Notes: generated from the letters alone by a model not told the origin. Counted from the stretch's first letter, positions 1 through 8,861 are shown. The stretch: DNA of 32,088 nucleotides from Burkholderiales bacterium (GCA_003818495.1 RPRK01000036.1:1-32088), one strand, 5' to 3'. Numbers and translations: made by a program.

Positions 1-3000
1 TCGATCTTGGCGAGTGTCGGGTGGTGGCACTCGGGGCACTCCCTCCCGGTGATGCGCGGCGCCTCGGGCCGCGCGGCATGCGAAGCGACGGTGCCGTCGG
101 ACGTCGCATCGGCGGACGCGAACGCACGCATCGGGTCGAGCGGCGCGCCGTCCGCGTCGAGGATGCCGAGCATCTGGTAGCGGTGCAGCAGCAGTCGTGC
201 GAGGTAGGCGATCGTGGAGGGCCACACGCGGCTGCGGGTGTCGCCCGGCACCGGCGCCCAGAAGTCGCCGCGCGGTTCGGCGAAATCCACGAGCTTGGCG
301 AGCTTGCGGCCGATCCATGCCGTGTCGACGATGCGCATGTCGATCGACAGCAGCTTGGTGAGCCCGTCGAAGGCGCGCGGATACGTGCCGGCCAGCCAGA
401 CCGAGTAGGGCCGCCGGGTGCCGTCGGGCAGGGTCAGTTCCTTGACGATCACGTGGATGTCGTCGCCGGTGGCGGGGTTGGCGACGTCGACCGACCAGGA
501 CATCGTGCCGTCGGTGCCGGTCTTCGGCTCCTTGCGCGAGATGAGGGCGTCGAGCATCGGCGTGGCCGCAGGCGGTTCGGCGAACAGGCCGAGGGCCTCG
601 CAACGGTGGCGCACGATGCGGGCGAGCCCGGCCACCAGCGAGGGCATCGGTTCGGTACGCCCGGGCCCGAGCTCGAGCGCGAAGCCATCCTGTCCGGACG
701 TGGCGGCGAGCGAGTCGAGCTTCTTGGCGACCCAGGCGGTGTCGTCGCAGCGCAGGTCCATCGACAGCGTCTTGGCGATCGCGGCCAGCCCGCGCGGCTG
801 TTCGTTGCCGGTGACCCAGACCTCGAAGGGTCGCGCGATCGTGCCCTGCTCGACGTGGCCGACGACGACCGCGAAGTCGCCGGCCGGATGTTCGACCAGC
901 AGCGTCCAGGACGGGTTGCCGCCGGGGAGCACCGGCCGGTCGGGCCAGCGCAGCGACGCGAGGGCCGGTGCCGGGATCGCCTTGAGCGCGATGCGGCGAT
1001 CGGCATCGGACTGCTGGAGGTCGTCGGGCGTCAGTCGGGAGGGGGGCGGAGCGGCCGGCGCGCCGCGCGCGGGATCCACCGACAGCACCGAGCCGGTCAC
1101 GTCGTTCGGGCGGTAGATGGTGATGCCCTTCAGACCCATCCGCCACGCATCGGCGTACAGCGACGCGGTCTCCTCGAGCGGGGCCTCGGCCGGGACGTTC
1201 ACCGTCTTGGAGATCGCCGCGTCGATGTACGGTGCGACCGCGGCGACCATCTTCAGGTGGGCCTGCGCGCTCATGTCCAGCGCCGACACGAAGGCGTCGG
1301 GCAGTTCGGCGGTGCCGGCATCGAAGGCCGCATCGAAGGCGGCCGGATCGGGCTGCCGGGCTCGCCACAGACGGAATGCGTGATCGTGGACGCGGAAGGC
1401 CTGGCGGGTACCGTCGGCCATGCGCTTCATCCGCGTGTAGGCCCACGAGAACGCCGGCTCGATCCCGTTGGAGGCGTTGTCGGCGAAGGCGAGCGTGATC
1501 GTGCCGGTCGGCGCGATCGACAGCAGGTGCGAGTTGCGCAGGCCGTGGCGGGCGATCTCGGCCTTCAGGTCTTCCGGCAGCGTGGATGCGAAGCGCGGTG
1601 CGGCGAGGTAGCGCTCGGCGTCGAAGAGCGGAAAGGGGCCGAGCGTCTTCGCGAGGGCCACCGAGGCGCGGTAGGCCTCGTGGCACATGAACTCGGCGAC
1701 GCGCGCGGCGGTCGCGCGGCCGGCGTCGGAGTCGTAGCGCTGACCGAGCAGGATCAGCGCGTCGCCCAGCCCGAGGAAGCCGAGGCCGATGCGGCGCTTG
1801 GCGCGCGACTCCGCGTCCTGCTGCGGCAGCGGCCACAGCGTCACGTCGAGCACTCGGTCGAGGATCTCGACGCCGGCATGCACGAGGCGCCGCAGCCGGT
1901 TCCAATCGATGTCCGCATCGGGCTCGAAGGGGCGGCGCACGACGCGGGTCAGGTCCACGGAGCCGAGGTCGCAGCAGCCGTAGGCGGGAAGGAGCTGCTC
2001 GCCGCAGTTGTGGACGTAGAGCCCGTTCGCATCGAACGCATTGAGGCCGGGCACGCTCACGTCGAAGACCTCGGCGTCGCCATCGGGCTCGATGGACGCG
2101 ATGCCCGCGGTGAACGGCCCGGCGTCCGTCGTGAGGCGCTCGGTGCCGAGCGCCGCGTCGAGCCGGTCGTGTTTCCCGGCGTCCTCGAACCCGACGATGT
2201 CGGCGAATCGGGCGAGGCTCGCGCGGGCGACCTCCAGCGCGTGGCAGGGCAGGGGCGGGTGCAGCGCCGACCCGCCTCTGCCGTCGGGGAGCCTGCGCGC
2301 GCCCGCGATCCGACGCTGCGGGTGCACCGTCGAGGCGATGCCCAGCCTCAGCAGCATCCGCTGGACCGCATGCAGCGCGTCGAGCTCGTTCCGCTCCAGC
2401 AGCACGCCGATGTCCTCCGTCCCGGTCCCCCGGACACGGCCATCGGTGTCGAACACGGCTCGCAGCACACCGCGCTGGAACCCGGACGATGCGCGCTCGA
2501 CGGCGGGCCCGATCCGCCTGGCATCCGGCCCGATGCCGTAGCGCGCTCCGAGATCGGCGAGCGCGGGGCTGGACGTCTGGAGCTCGCCGCGCCCGGCACC
2601 CGCCACCCAACCGCGGAAATCGCCGTGCCGCGGGTTGCGGCGCAACGCCCGCTCGGCTCGCGCCATGACCGCTGCCGCACCGCCCGAGCCGGCCGGCGTG
2701 CCGTCGGCGTAGCGGACGAAGCCTTCGTCGCGGACGGTCAGCGTCGCGACCCGGTCGCCGAAGGCGCCGTCACCGATCAGCAGGCCGAGCAGGTAGCCCT
2801 CGTCGGCGTCGCCGTCACCGGCCCAGCCGTCGAGTGCCCGATGGTCGTTCAGGCGGATCCGATCGCCGGGCGTGAGGCGGCCCGCCTCGATCCATCCGGG
2901 CGCGTCCGCCCCGACCCGCCAGACCCGATGGTCCGCGGTCAGGCGAAGCGAATGGCCTTCGGTCGTCCGCAGCCGGACCACCGGCTTGCGACCCGTCGCG

Positions 3001-4013
3001 AAGAAGCCGCGCGGATCGGTCGTCCGGTGCCGTCCGTCGACGAGCAGCGTGGACGGGCGGCCGACGAGTTGCGTCACGGTGCGAGGACCCTCGGCCGTCA
3101 TCACCCAGGTCTCGCCCGTCACGCACGGATTGCTCGCGGCGATCGTCTCGCAGTAGGACAGGTTGTTGCGCGCATTGATCGTGTCGATGAAGAGCACGCC
3201 CGGCTCGGCGTACCCGTGCGCCGAGCGCATGATCAGATCCCAGAGCACGCGGGCGCGCACGGTCCGGTAGACCCACAGGCCGTCGTCGCGTCGGCGGGCG
3301 CCGGGGACCGAGTCGGACGGTTCGGCGTGATGGACGAGCTCGAAATCGGCGTCGGCCTCGACCGCGCGCATCAGCGTGTCGGTGACCGCGACGCTGACGT
3401 TGAACTGCGTGAGTTCGCCGGGCGTGCGCTTGGCGGTGACGAAGGCCTCGATGTCCGGGTGGTCGCAGCGCAGCACGCCCATCTGTGCGCCGCGCCGGGC
3501 GCCCGCGCTCTCCACGGTCTTGCACATCGCATCGAACACGCGCATGTAGCTGACCGGCCCCGAGGCCCGCGACGCCGTGCCCCGCACGAGCGCCCCGGCC
3601 GGGCGGATCGAGGAGAAGTCGTAGCCGACCCCGCCACCGCGGCGCATGGTCTCGGCCGACTGCTCGAGCGCGCGCATGATGCCGGGCGTGCCGTCGTGAT
3701 CGCCGGCCATGTGATCACCGATCGGCTGCACGAAGCAGTTGATCAGGGTCGCCTGGATGCCGGTGCCGGCGGCCGACGCGATGCGCCCCCCGGGGATGAA
3801 GCCGTCGCGCATCGCCTCGGCGAAGCGGTCCGCCTGCCCACCGTCGCCGGCGCGGGCGAGCGCGCGTGCGGTGCGCTCCAGCACCTCGTCGGCGCTGCGC
3901 TCGCCGCCCTTCGCGTACTTCTCGAGCAGCACCTCGGTGGCGACCTCCTGGGGCGGGAGCCCGAGGGCGATCGACGGCTCGGCGGACGGGTCGGGCTGGG
4001 TGTCTCGCTTCAT
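1..4013 (-). CDS. nrdJ: Class II (adenosylcobalamin-dependent) ribonucleotide reductase, intein-containing, 3' end cut by window edge
   Basis: Reduces ribonucleotides to deoxyribonucleotides using a cobalamin-generated thiyl radical. The visible precursor has about 1337 codons; removing a 373-residue intein leaves about 964, normal for proteobacterial NrdJ. The N-terminal lobe has the LINCFVQPI segment (Cys93). The barrel carries the NPCGEQ radical-site motif, split by the intein between Pro296 and Cys670 of the precursor; further on are a GCCDLGS segment and an APTGTI-type loop. The C-terminus holds two similar units of about 45 residues, then the start of the Cys-rich swinging tail (CPEC), where the window ends, so only a few residues are missing. 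The ATG at 4013 is the first in-frame start of the conserved region; no good Shine-Dalgarno precedes it. The gene is divergent from dsbB. I saw no B12 riboswitch box or NrdR box upstream. Identification is secure. Confidence 0.95.
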   Translation of the reverse strand, partial: MKRDTQPDPSAEPSIALGLPPQEVATEVLLEKYAKGGERSADEVLERTARALARAGDGGQADRFAEAMRDGFIPGGRIASAAGTGIQATLINCFVQPIGDHMAGDHDGTPGIMRALEQSAETMRRGGGVGYDFSSIRPAGALVRGTASRASGPVSYMRVFDAMCKTVESAGARRGAQMGVLRCDHPDIEAFVTAKRTPGELTQFNVSVAVTDTLMRAVEADADFELVHHAEPSDSVPGARRRDDGLWVYRTVRARVLWDLIMRSAHGYAEPGVLFIDTINARNNLSYCETIAASNPCVTGETWVMTAEGPRTVTQLVGRPSTLLVDGRHRTTDPRGFFATGRKPVVRLRTTEGHSLRLTADHRVWRVGADAPGWIEAGRLTPGDRIRLNDHRALDGWAGDGDADEGYLLGLLIGDGAFGDRVATLTVRDEGFVRYADGTPAGSGGAAAVMARAERALRRNPRHGDFRGWVAGAGRGELQTSSPALADLGARYGIGPDARRIGPAVERASSGFQRGVLRAVFDTDGRVRGTGTEDIGVLLERNELDALHAVQRMLLRLGIASTVHPQRRIAGARRLPDGRGGSALHPPLPCHALEVARASLARFADIVGFEDAGKHDRLDAALGTERLTTDAGPFTAGIASIEPDGDAEVFDVSVPGLNAFDANGLYVHNCGEQLLPAYGCCDLGSVDLTRVVRRPFEPDADIDWNRLRRLVHAGVEILDRVLDVTLWPLPQQDAESRAKRRIGLGFLGLGDALILLGQRYDSDAGRATAARVAEFMCHEAYRASVALAKTLGPFPLFDAERYLAAPRFASTLPEDLKAEIARHGLRNSHLLSIAPTGTITLAFADNASNGIEPAFSWAYTRMKRMADGTRQAFRVHDHAFRLWRARQPDPAAFDAAFDAGTAELPDAFVSALDMSAQAHLKMVAAVAPYIDAAISKTVNVPAEAPLEETASLYADAWRMGLKGITIYRPNDVTGSVLSVDPARGAPAAPPPSRLTPDDLQQSDADRRIALKAIPAPALASLRWPDRPVLPGGNPSWTLLVEHPAGDFAVVVGHVEQGTIARPFEVWVTGNEQPRGLAAIAKTLSMDLRCDDTAWVAKKLDSLAATSGQDGFALELGPGRTEPMPSLVAGLARIVRHRCEALGLFAEPPAATPMLDALISRKEPKTGTDGTMSWSVDVANPATGDDIHVIVKELTLPDGTRRPYSVWLAGTYPRAFDGLTKLLSIDMRIVDTAWIGRKLAKLVDFAEPRGDFWAPVPGDTRSRVWPSTIAYLARLLLHRYQMLGILDADGAPLDPMRAFASADATSDGTVASHAARPEAPRITGRECPECHHPTLAKI
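280..828 (-). repeat. nrdJ: Internal protein repeat in the NrdJ C-terminal domain
   Basis: Two diverged units lie in the C-terminal part of NrdJ, at about 698-828 and 280-411. Each follows the pattern aromatic-x-VW, a glycine turn, then a helix with LSxDxR, then D-TAW and KL. I read them as a duplicated TSCPD-type domain, which often ends class II reductases. The domain name is from memory; the similarity between the two units is visible directly. Confidence 0.6.
2007..3125 (-). mobile_element. Intein with LAGLIDADG homing endonuclease, in frame within nrdJ
   Basis: This 373-residue protein-splicing element sits inside NrdJ. It starts with Cys1 (TGC at 3123-3125). Splicing block B shows Thr63 and His66 (LTADH). 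The C-terminal blocks read VFDVSVPG and then GLYVHN, with the penultimate His372 and terminal Asn373, followed by extein Cys (2004-2006). Between the splicing halves lie both LAGLIDADG-type helices: [10 protein letters not shown] (residues 111-120, 2766-2795) and [10 protein letters not shown] (residues 220-229), each keeping its acidic residue. Joining the flanks regenerates the [18 protein letters not shown] stretch typical of class II reductases, which fixes both boundaries. The element is therefore full length and by motif competent for splicing and homing; activity itself is inferred. Confidence 0.95.
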
Positions 4014-4170
4014 GATGCGGCTCGTCGGCGTGCGGGAAGGTGACGGGAAGGTGAGGCGGGCGTGGGCAGGGGGACTGTCGGGCGCGGTGTGGACTCATCG
4101 TACGCCGCCGGTGGCTCGCCACGTGCGCCACCCGGCGGGAATCGTGCACCGGCCGGGCTATCATCCCGAC
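4014..4170. promoter_or_regulatory. Divergent promoter region nrdJ / dsbB
   Basis: This 157-bp gap lies between divergent starts. On the minus strand TACGAT (4097-4102) is a plausible -10 for nrdJ. On the plus strand TATCAT (4159-4164) is a plausible -10 for dsbB, ending only 6 bp before its ATG. Neither has a convincing -35. A small palindrome, GTGGCTCGCCAC, lies just upstream of the nrdJ -10. I looked for a cobalamin riboswitch box and an NrdR box and found neither. Confidence 0.45.
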
Positions 4171-4701
4171 ATGACGCGTTCCTATTCGTCCCTGCGCCAT
4201 TCGCGCGCGCCGCGCACCGCCGGGCTGCTGGCCGCGATCGGCGTGGGCAGCCTCGCCGCCCTCGGGGTGGCCCTGGTCGCCCAGCACGGCTTCGACATCC
4301 AGCCGTGCCCGTGGTGCGTGATCCAGCGGATCGTGCTGATCGCCGTCGCGGCCGTCGCGCTGGCCGCGGCGCTGGCCGCCCGCGCGGCGCCGCGTGCGTC
4401 CGGCCTCGCTGGCGGCGCGGTGCTGCTGGCACTGGCGGCGGGCGGGACGGTCGCTGCGTGGTACCAGCACACGGTCGCGGCCAAGCAGCTCTCCTGCGCG
4501 TTCACCTGGGCCGATCGCACGCTGATGTCGCTGCAGCTCGACGCCTGGCTGCCGTCCCTGTTCAAGGTCGGCGCCACCTGTGCCGATGCCTCGAACGCCA
4601 CGCTCCTCGGACTGCCGTTCGAGGTGTGGGGCGGCGGCTGGTTCGCGCTGGTGGCGCTGGGCGCCCTCGCGACGCTGGTCGCATCCCTGCGCGGCCGCTG
4701 A
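4171..4701 (+). CDS. dsbB: Disulfide bond formation protein DsbB
   Basis: Inner-membrane quinone reductase that reoxidises periplasmic DsbA. The 176-residue product has four hydrophobic segments (about 17-37, 51-70, 77-97 and 150-173), the usual DsbB topology. The first periplasmic loop carries the redox pair Cys46-Pro-Trp-Cys49 followed by VIQR. The second loop carries Cys109 and Cys137, so both disulfides needed for electron relay are present. The ATG at 4171 has no Shine-Dalgarno; a TATCAT -10 ends 6 bp upstream, so the mRNA may be leaderless. It is divergent from nrdJ and convergent with oxyR, making it the first of several redox genes here. Confidence 0.95.
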   Translation: MTRSYSSLRHSRAPRTAGLLAAIGVGSLAALGVALVAQHGFDIQPCPWCVIQRIVLIAVAAVALAAALAARAAPRASGLAGGAVLLALAAGGTVAAWYQHTVAAKQLSCAFTWADRTLMSLQLDAWLPSLFKVGATCADASNATLLGLPFEVWGGGWFALVALGALATLVASLRGR

Positions 4702-4716
4702 GCCCCGGACCGGACT

Positions 4717-4732
4717 GCGGCCCTCGGGCCGC
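4717..4732. terminator. GC-rich hairpin between convergent dsbB and oxyR
   Basis: A perfect inverted repeat, GCGGCCC-TC-GGGCCGC, lies 15 bp after the dsbB stop and just beyond the oxyR stop on the other strand. There is no T-run, so it is at best a rho-assisted or bidirectional stop. The position between convergent genes is the main support. Confidence 0.3.
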
Positions 4733-4765
4733 GACCTCAGGCTGCGACCTCAGGCCGCGACCTTG
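4727..4765. repeat. Three tandem copies of a 13-bp unit at the oxyR 3' end
   Basis: The unit GGCYGCGACCTCA occurs at 4727-4739 and 4740-4752, with a diverged copy (ending TTG) at 4753-4765. The middle copy contains the oxyR stop codon, and the third codes for the last residues of OxyR. The unit is not a multiple of three, so changes in copy number would change the OxyR C-terminus. Confidence 0.7.
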
Positions 4766-5682
4766 GGCCGACGCCGCTTCGGCTCGCGCCCCAGCGTCGC
4801 CGCGATCTCCGCGAGCGCCTCGAACTCCGCGATGCGGGCCGTGCTCGCCCGCGCCACCAGCGCGATGCCGCGGCGCGGGGCGGGCGAGCCCATCGGCCGC
4901 GCGACGACCGAGGTGCCGGCCAGCAGTCCGGCCCGCAGCGCCATCTCGGGCAGCAGCGCGATCCCCAGCCCCTCCTCGACCATCTGCACCAGCGTCGTCA
5001 CGCTCGTGGCCTCGATGCCGGTGGCGTTCGCCCGCTCGGCGAGTCCGCAGCCTTCGAGGGTGTGACTGCGCAGGCAGTGGCCCTCCTCGAGCAGCAGCAG
5101 ACGCTGGTGGTCGAGCTGCGCGACCGAGGCGCGCGCCGGTCGCACGGCGGGGTCCCCCTCGGCGGCGATCAGCCACAGCTCGTCGTCGAACAGCGGCCTG
5201 ACGAGGAGTCCGGTGGTGTCGTACGGCAGCGCGATCAGCGCGAAGTCGAGCGAACCGTCGCGCAGCTGCTCGAGGGAGCGCGAAGTCGTCTCCTCGCGCA
5301 GCGCGAAGCGCAGCCGCGGAAAGCGCTCGCGGGCGGTCCGCACCAGTGCGGGCAGCATGAACGGGGCGATCGTCGGGATCGCGCCGAGCCGCAGCAGGCC
5401 GGTCATCGGCTCGGCCGCGATCGACGCGCGCTGGACCAGGTCGGTCGCCATCGACAGCAGCGCGCGCGCGCGCTCGACCACCTCCTCGCCGATCGGCGTC
5501 ATCCGGACGTGCTGGCGGTCACGCTCGACGAGCTGCGCACCGAGCTGACGCTCGAGCTCCTGGATGCCGCCCGACAGCGTCGACTGCGTGACGAACGACG
5601 CCTCGGCCGCCTGCGTGAAGTTAAGTTTCTCGGACAGCTTCACCAGATACGACAGCTGGCGGAGCGAGGGCAGGGCGCTCAT
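4750..5682 (-). CDS. oxyR: LysR-family peroxide sensor OxyR
   Basis: Transcriptional activator switched on by H2O2 through an intramolecular disulfide. The 310-residue protein has a LysR winged helix-turn-helix at about residues 5-64 (FTQAAEASFVTQSTLS) and a substrate-type regulatory domain. The sensing cysteines are Cys203 and Cys212 in GHCLRSHTLEGC; their nine-residue separation matches Cys199/Cys208 of E. coli OxyR, which separates it from other LysR proteins. The ATG at 5682 has GGAG six bases upstream. It is transcribed divergently from ahpC, the classical OxyR target arrangement, so it very likely controls ahpC-ahpF and itself. The C-terminus ends in a basic stretch (KRRRPK) within a short tandem repeat. 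Confidence 0.96.
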   Translation of the reverse strand: MSALPSLRQLSYLVKLSEKLNFTQAAEASFVTQSTLSGGIQELERQLGAQLVERDRQHVRMTPIGEEVVERARALLSMATDLVQRASIAAEPMTGLLRLGAIPTIAPFMLPALVRTARERFPRLRFALREETTSRSLEQLRDGSLDFALIALPYDTTGLLVRPLFDDELWLIAAEGDPAVRPARASVAQLDHQRLLLLEEGHCLRSHTLEGCGLAERANATGIEATSVTTLVQMVEEGLGIALLPEMALRAGLLAGTSVVARPMGSPAPRRGIALVARASTARIAEFEALAEIAATLGREPKRRRPKVAA

Positions 5683-5821
5683 CGGCGTCTCCGATCAGGA
5701 ATATCGGTATTATCCGTTGGAACGATTCAGCGCGAAAGCTCAGACTGCGCTTCGTCGTCGATGCACACCGCATCGCCCGTCCGCCCCACACCTGTTCCGC
5801 AACCCACCACGGAGTCCACCC
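5683..5821. promoter_or_regulatory. oxyR-ahpC divergent promoter with candidate OxyR sites
   Basis: The segment 5692-5726 is strikingly AT-rich for this DNA. It holds CGAT-N7-ATCG (5692-5706) and ATCC-N7-CGAT (5712-5726), dyads whose half-sites sit 11 bp apart, as in OxyR binding. They match the E. coli OxyR consensus only loosely. On the minus strand GATAAT (5709-5714) could be the oxyR -10. ahpC has GGAG at 5811-5814 as its ribosome site. Exact operator positions are inference. Confidence 0.4.
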
Positions 5822-6385
5822 ATGTCCCTGATCAACACCACCGTCCAGCCGTTCTCGACGACCGCCTTCCACAACGGCAAGTTCGTGCCCGTCACCGACG
5901 AGACCTTCAAGGGCAAGTGGTCGGTCCTGATCTTCATGCCGGCCGCGTTCACCTTCAACTGCCCGACCGAGGTCGAGGACGCCGCCGACAACTACGCCGA
6001 GTTCCAGAAGGCCGGCGCCGAGGTCTACATCATCACGACCGACACGCACTTCTCGCACAAGGTGTGGCACGAGACCTCGCCGGCCGTGGGCAAGGCGAAG
6101 TTCCCGCTGGTCGGCGACCCGACCCACACGCTGACCAACGCCTTCGGCGTCCACATCCCGGAAGAGGGCCTGGCGCTGCGCGGTACCTTCATCATCAACC
6201 CGGACGGCCAGATCAAGACCGCCGAGATCCACGACAACGCGATCGCCCGCGACGTCAAGGAGACCCTGCGCAAGCTGAAGGCCGCGCAGTTCGTCGCCAA
6301 GAACCCCGGCCAGGTCTGCCCGGCCAAGTGGAACGAAGGCGCCTCGACGCTGACCCCGTCGCTGGAACTGGTCGGAAAGATCTGA
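5822..6385 (+). CDS. ahpC: Alkyl hydroperoxide reductase peroxiredoxin AhpC
   Basis: Typical two-cysteine peroxiredoxin of the cytosol that reduces H2O2 and organic peroxides and is recycled by AhpF. It has 187 residues like E. coli AhpC. The peroxidatic Cys47 lies in FTFNCPTE and the resolving Cys166 in GQVCPAKW, at the same positions as in the enteric enzyme. The motif reads FNCPTE instead of the common FVCPTE, a small substitution next to the reactive cysteine. The ATG has GGAG seven bases upstream. It is preceded divergently by oxyR and followed by ahpF after 181 bp. Confidence 0.97.
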   Translation: MSLINTTVQPFSTTAFHNGKFVPVTDETFKGKWSVLIFMPAAFTFNCPTEVEDAADNYAEFQKAGAEVYIITTDTHFSHKVWHETSPAVGKAKFPLVGDPTHTLTNAFGVHIPEEGLALRGTFIINPDGQIKTAEIHDNAIARDVKETLRKLKAAQFVAKNPGQVCPAKWNEGASTLTPSLELVGKI

Positions 6386-6566
6386 CCTAGGACAACGACC
6401 GGAACCGGCGCGACGATCCACAATCGACGCGTCGGGACAGTTCCGCTGTCCGATCGGGTGCGCACCGCGCACGCGCGTCCCGCTCGCCCGATCCCGCAGC
6501 GGCATTGCCCACGAGGCCGCCGCCTCGCCATCCATCCGATACCTCACGGACCTGCCGGAGCACACC
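6386..6566. other. ahpC-ahpF intergenic region with a short hairpin
   Basis: This 181-bp gap separates two genes that normally act together. It holds the inverted repeat GGACAG-TTCCG-CTGTCC (6435-6451), which may be a partial terminator or an mRNA-stabilising stem giving more AhpC than AhpF. ahpF has its own GGAG at 6557-6560. No clear separate promoter is visible. Confidence 0.35.
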
Positions 6567-8174
6567 ATGCTGGACGCTACCCTCAAGACGCAGCTCGCCG
6601 CCTACCTCGAACGCGTTCAGCGTCCGATCGAGCTCGTCGCATCGCTGGACGACAGCCAGACCGCCGCGCAGATGCTCGAGCTGCTGCAGGCCATCCAGGC
6701 GTGTCGCGCCGACAAGATCACGCTGCGGCTGGACGGTACGGACGCCCGCCGCCCGTCCTTCGTGGTGCAGCGCGCCGGCGAAACCGCCCGGCTGCGCTTC
6801 GCCGGCCTGCCGCTGGGTCATGAGTTCACCTCGCTGGTGCTCGCGCTCCTCTGGACCGGCGGCCATCCGCCGAAGGTCGAGCAGGACGTGATCGATGCCA
6901 TCGTGGCGCTCGACCAGGACCTCGACTTCGAGGTCTACATGTCGCTGACCTGTCACAACTGTCCCGACGTCGTCCAGGCGCTCAGCCTGATGGCGATCCT
7001 GAACCCGCGGATCCGCACCACCGTGATCGAGGGCGGGGCCTTCCCGGCCGAGGTCGAGTCGCGGCAGGTCATGGCGGTGCCGATGGTCTTCCAGGCCGGC
7101 GAGATCTTCGGATCGGGCCGCATGATGCTCGAGGAGATCGTCGCCAAGCTCGACGTCGGCGCGGCGGCCCGCGAGGCCGGCAAGCTCGCGACCAAGGACG
7201 CCTTCGACGTGCTGATCGTCGGCGGCGGCCCGGCGGGCGCCGCGGCGGCCGTCTACGCGGCGCGCAAGGGCATCCGCACGGGCATCGCCACCGAGCGCAT
7301 GGGCGGGCAGGTGAACGACACGATGGCGATCGAGAACTACATCTCGGTCCTGGAGACCGACGGCCCGAAGTTCGCCGCGGCGCTCGAGCAGCAGGTGCGC
7401 CACTACGGTGTCGAGATCATGAGCCAGCTGCAGGCGACGAAGCTCGTCCCGGCGGCGACGCCCGGCGGCCTCGTGGAGGTTCAGTTCGCCAACGGCGGCT
7501 CGCTCAAGTCGCGCACGGTCATCCTGTCGACGGGCGCCCGCTGGCGCAACGTCAACGTGCCCGGCGAGGACGCCTACCGCGGTGCCGGGGTCAACTACTG
7601 CCCGCATTGCGACGGCCCGCTCTACAAGGGCAAGCGCGTGGCGGTCATCGGCGGGGGCAACTCCGGCGTCGAGGCGGCGATCGACCTGGCCGGCATCGTC
7701 GAGCACGTGACCCTGCTCGAGTTCGCGGACCGCCTCAAGGCCGACGCGGTGCTCGTGAGCAAGCTGCAGAGCCTGCCGAACGTCACCATCCACGTCAGCG
7801 CCCAGACGACCGAGATCACCGGCGACGGCAAGAAGGTCGATGGCATCCGGTTCAAGGACCGCACGAGCGGTGCCGAGCATCACGTCGCGTTGGCGGGGGT
7901 GTTCGTGCAGATCGGGCTGCTGCCGAACACCGACTTTCTCAAGGGCACCACCGAGCTCTCGCGCTTCGGCGAGATCGAGATCGATGCCCACGGACGCACC
8001 AACGTCCCGGGCGTCTTCGCGGCCGGCGACTGCACCACCGTCCCGTTCAAGCAGATCGTGATCAGCGCGGGGGCGGGTGCGACGGCGGCGCTCTCGGCCT
8101 TCGACCACCTGATCCGCACCTCGGCTCCGGTCGAGTCGGCGGCGTCCCCGGTGGCGGTCGCGGTCGCCGCCTGA
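6567..8174 (+). CDS. ahpF: Alkyl hydroperoxide reductase flavoprotein subunit AhpF
   Basis: NADH-dependent flavoprotein that passes electrons to AhpC. The 535-residue protein has an N-terminal double thioredoxin fold with the CHNC pair (Cys129/Cys132), an FAD-binding GGGPAG (about 219-224), a thioredoxin-reductase-like disulfide CPHC (Cys345/Cys348), an NAD-binding GGGNSG and a C-terminal FAD-contact segment ending GDCT. Both redox pairs fall at exactly the E. coli residue numbers, so the whole relay is intact. The C-terminus carries about 15 extra Ala/Val-rich residues. It is probably cotranscribed with ahpC under OxyR control and is followed by a strong hairpin. Confidence 0.97.
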   Translation: MLDATLKTQLAAYLERVQRPIELVASLDDSQTAAQMLELLQAIQACRADKITLRLDGTDARRPSFVVQRAGETARLRFAGLPLGHEFTSLVLALLWTGGHPPKVEQDVIDAIVALDQDLDFEVYMSLTCHNCPDVVQALSLMAILNPRIRTTVIEGGAFPAEVESRQVMAVPMVFQAGEIFGSGRMMLEEIVAKLDVGAAAREAGKLATKDAFDVLIVGGGPAGAAAAVYAARKGIRTGIATERMGGQVNDTMAIENYISVLETDGPKFAAALEQQVRHYGVEIMSQLQATKLVPAATPGGLVEVQFANGGSLKSRTVILSTGARWRNVNVPGEDAYRGAGVNYCPHCDGPLYKGKRVAVIGGGNSGVEAAIDLAGIVEHVTLLEFADRLKADAVLVSKLQSLPNVTIHVSAQTTEITGDGKKVDGIRFKDRTSGAEHHVALAGVFVQIGLLPNTDFLKGTTELSRFGEIEIDAHGRTNVPGVFAAGDCTTVPFKQIVISAGAGATAALSAFDHLIRTSAPVESAASPVAVAVAA

Positions 8175-8179
8175 GGCGC

Positions 8180-8201
8180 GCCGGCGGCCGACGCCGCCGG
8201 C
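8180..8201 (+). terminator. Hairpin after ahpF
   Basis: GCCGGCGGC and GCCGCCGGC form a perfect 9-bp stem around CGAC, starting five bases after the ahpF stop. No T-run follows, as is common in very GC-rich genomes. Position and stem strength support a terminator role. Confidence 0.5.
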
Positions 8202-8247
8202 CAGGACCCGCGCCGGGCCCTGCGGCGGTTCGGCGGCCGTCTCGCGC

Positions 8248-8280
8248 TACGATCACGGGCGGGCCTCCGGGTCCGCCCGT
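8248..8280 (+). promoter_or_regulatory. Candidate -10 and leader hairpin of the DUF411 gene
   Basis: TACGAT (8248-8253) resembles a -10 element. Directly downstream ACGGGCGG (8255-8262) and CCGCCCGT (8273-8280) form a perfect 8-bp stem with a 10-nt loop, about 20 bp before the start codon. If the -10 is used, the stem lies at the very 5' end of the transcript. No -35 is clear. Confidence 0.35.
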
Positions 8281-8299
8281 TCCACGTCCGGGAGCTTCC

Positions 8300-8803
8300 A
8301 TGCATCTCCGCCCCGCTGCCGTCCCGCGCCGGCGCATGCTCGCCGCGATCGCGACCGGCCTCGCCGCCGGCTTCTCCGCCGGCTTCTCCGCTCTGGCCCA
8401 CGCGGCGACCCCCGCCCGCAGGCCGCCGGTCGAGGTCTGGAAGGATCCGAGCTGCGGCTGCTGCCGCGACTGGGTCGCCTACCTCGAGCGCGAGGGCTTT
8501 CAGGTCGTGGTCCACGACGTGGGCAACACTGCGGCCCGTCGCCGTCTCGGGATGCCGGCCAGGCTGGGCTCGTGCCATACCGCGACGGTCGACGGCTATG
8601 TGATCGAAGGGCACGTGCCGGTGGAGGACATCCGCAGCCTGCTCGACGAACGTCCCGCCGGCGTGCTCGGCCTCGCCGTGCCGGGCATGCCGGTCGGATC
8701 GCCGGGCATGGATGGCGCGATCTACGGCGGGCGGCGGGACCCGTACGACGTCCTGCGCGTCGCCCGCGACGGCCGGGTCGACGTCTACCGCTCCGTGCGC
8801 TGA
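8300..8803 (+). CDS. Exported DUF411 metal-binding protein
   Basis: A 167-residue protein of the DUF411 family, which is often linked to copper or other metal handling; the biochemical role is not firmly known. The N-terminus RRRMLAAIATGLAAG looks like a signal peptide, possibly Tat-type, with cleavage expected after AHA (about residue 34), so the protein is probably periplasmic. The family core follows: VWKDPSCGCCRDW with the CGCC motif, a thioredoxin-like GF-VVVHDV segment, and a later Cys-His in GSCHTA. The ATG at 8300 has GGAG five bases upstream. It follows the peroxide operon after its own hairpin and faces a lipoprotein gene. Confidence 0.85.
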   Translation: MHLRPAAVPRRRMLAAIATGLAAGFSAGFSALAHAATPARRPPVEVWKDPSCGCCRDWVAYLEREGFQVVVHDVGNTAARRRLGMPARLGSCHTATVDGYVIEGHVPVEDIRSLLDERPAGVLGLAVPGMPVGSPGMDGAIYGGRRDPYDVLRVARDGRVDVYRSVR

Positions 8804-8861
8804 GCGCCCGGCCCCGATCGGCGCGCGGGACGGAGCGGGCCTCGGCGGGACCAGGCCTGAC

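Noticed and set aside
2007-3125. Frameshift or gene fusion as an explanation for the extra 373 residues in NrdJ
   Set aside because: The frame is continuous, both ends are exact splice junctions, and intein blocks A, B, C, E, F and G can all be found.
21-4043. A 1340-codon open frame on the plus strand
   Set aside because: It is antisense to nrdJ. Its translation is Arg/Gly/Asp-rich with no known domain, as expected for the shadow of a high-GC gene; the minus strand holds the clear reductase and intein motifs.
4014-4170. Cobalamin riboswitch or NrdR box ahead of the B12-dependent reductase
   Set aside because: The gap is short, and I found neither the conserved B12-box sequence nor the ACAC/GTGT arms of an NrdR site.
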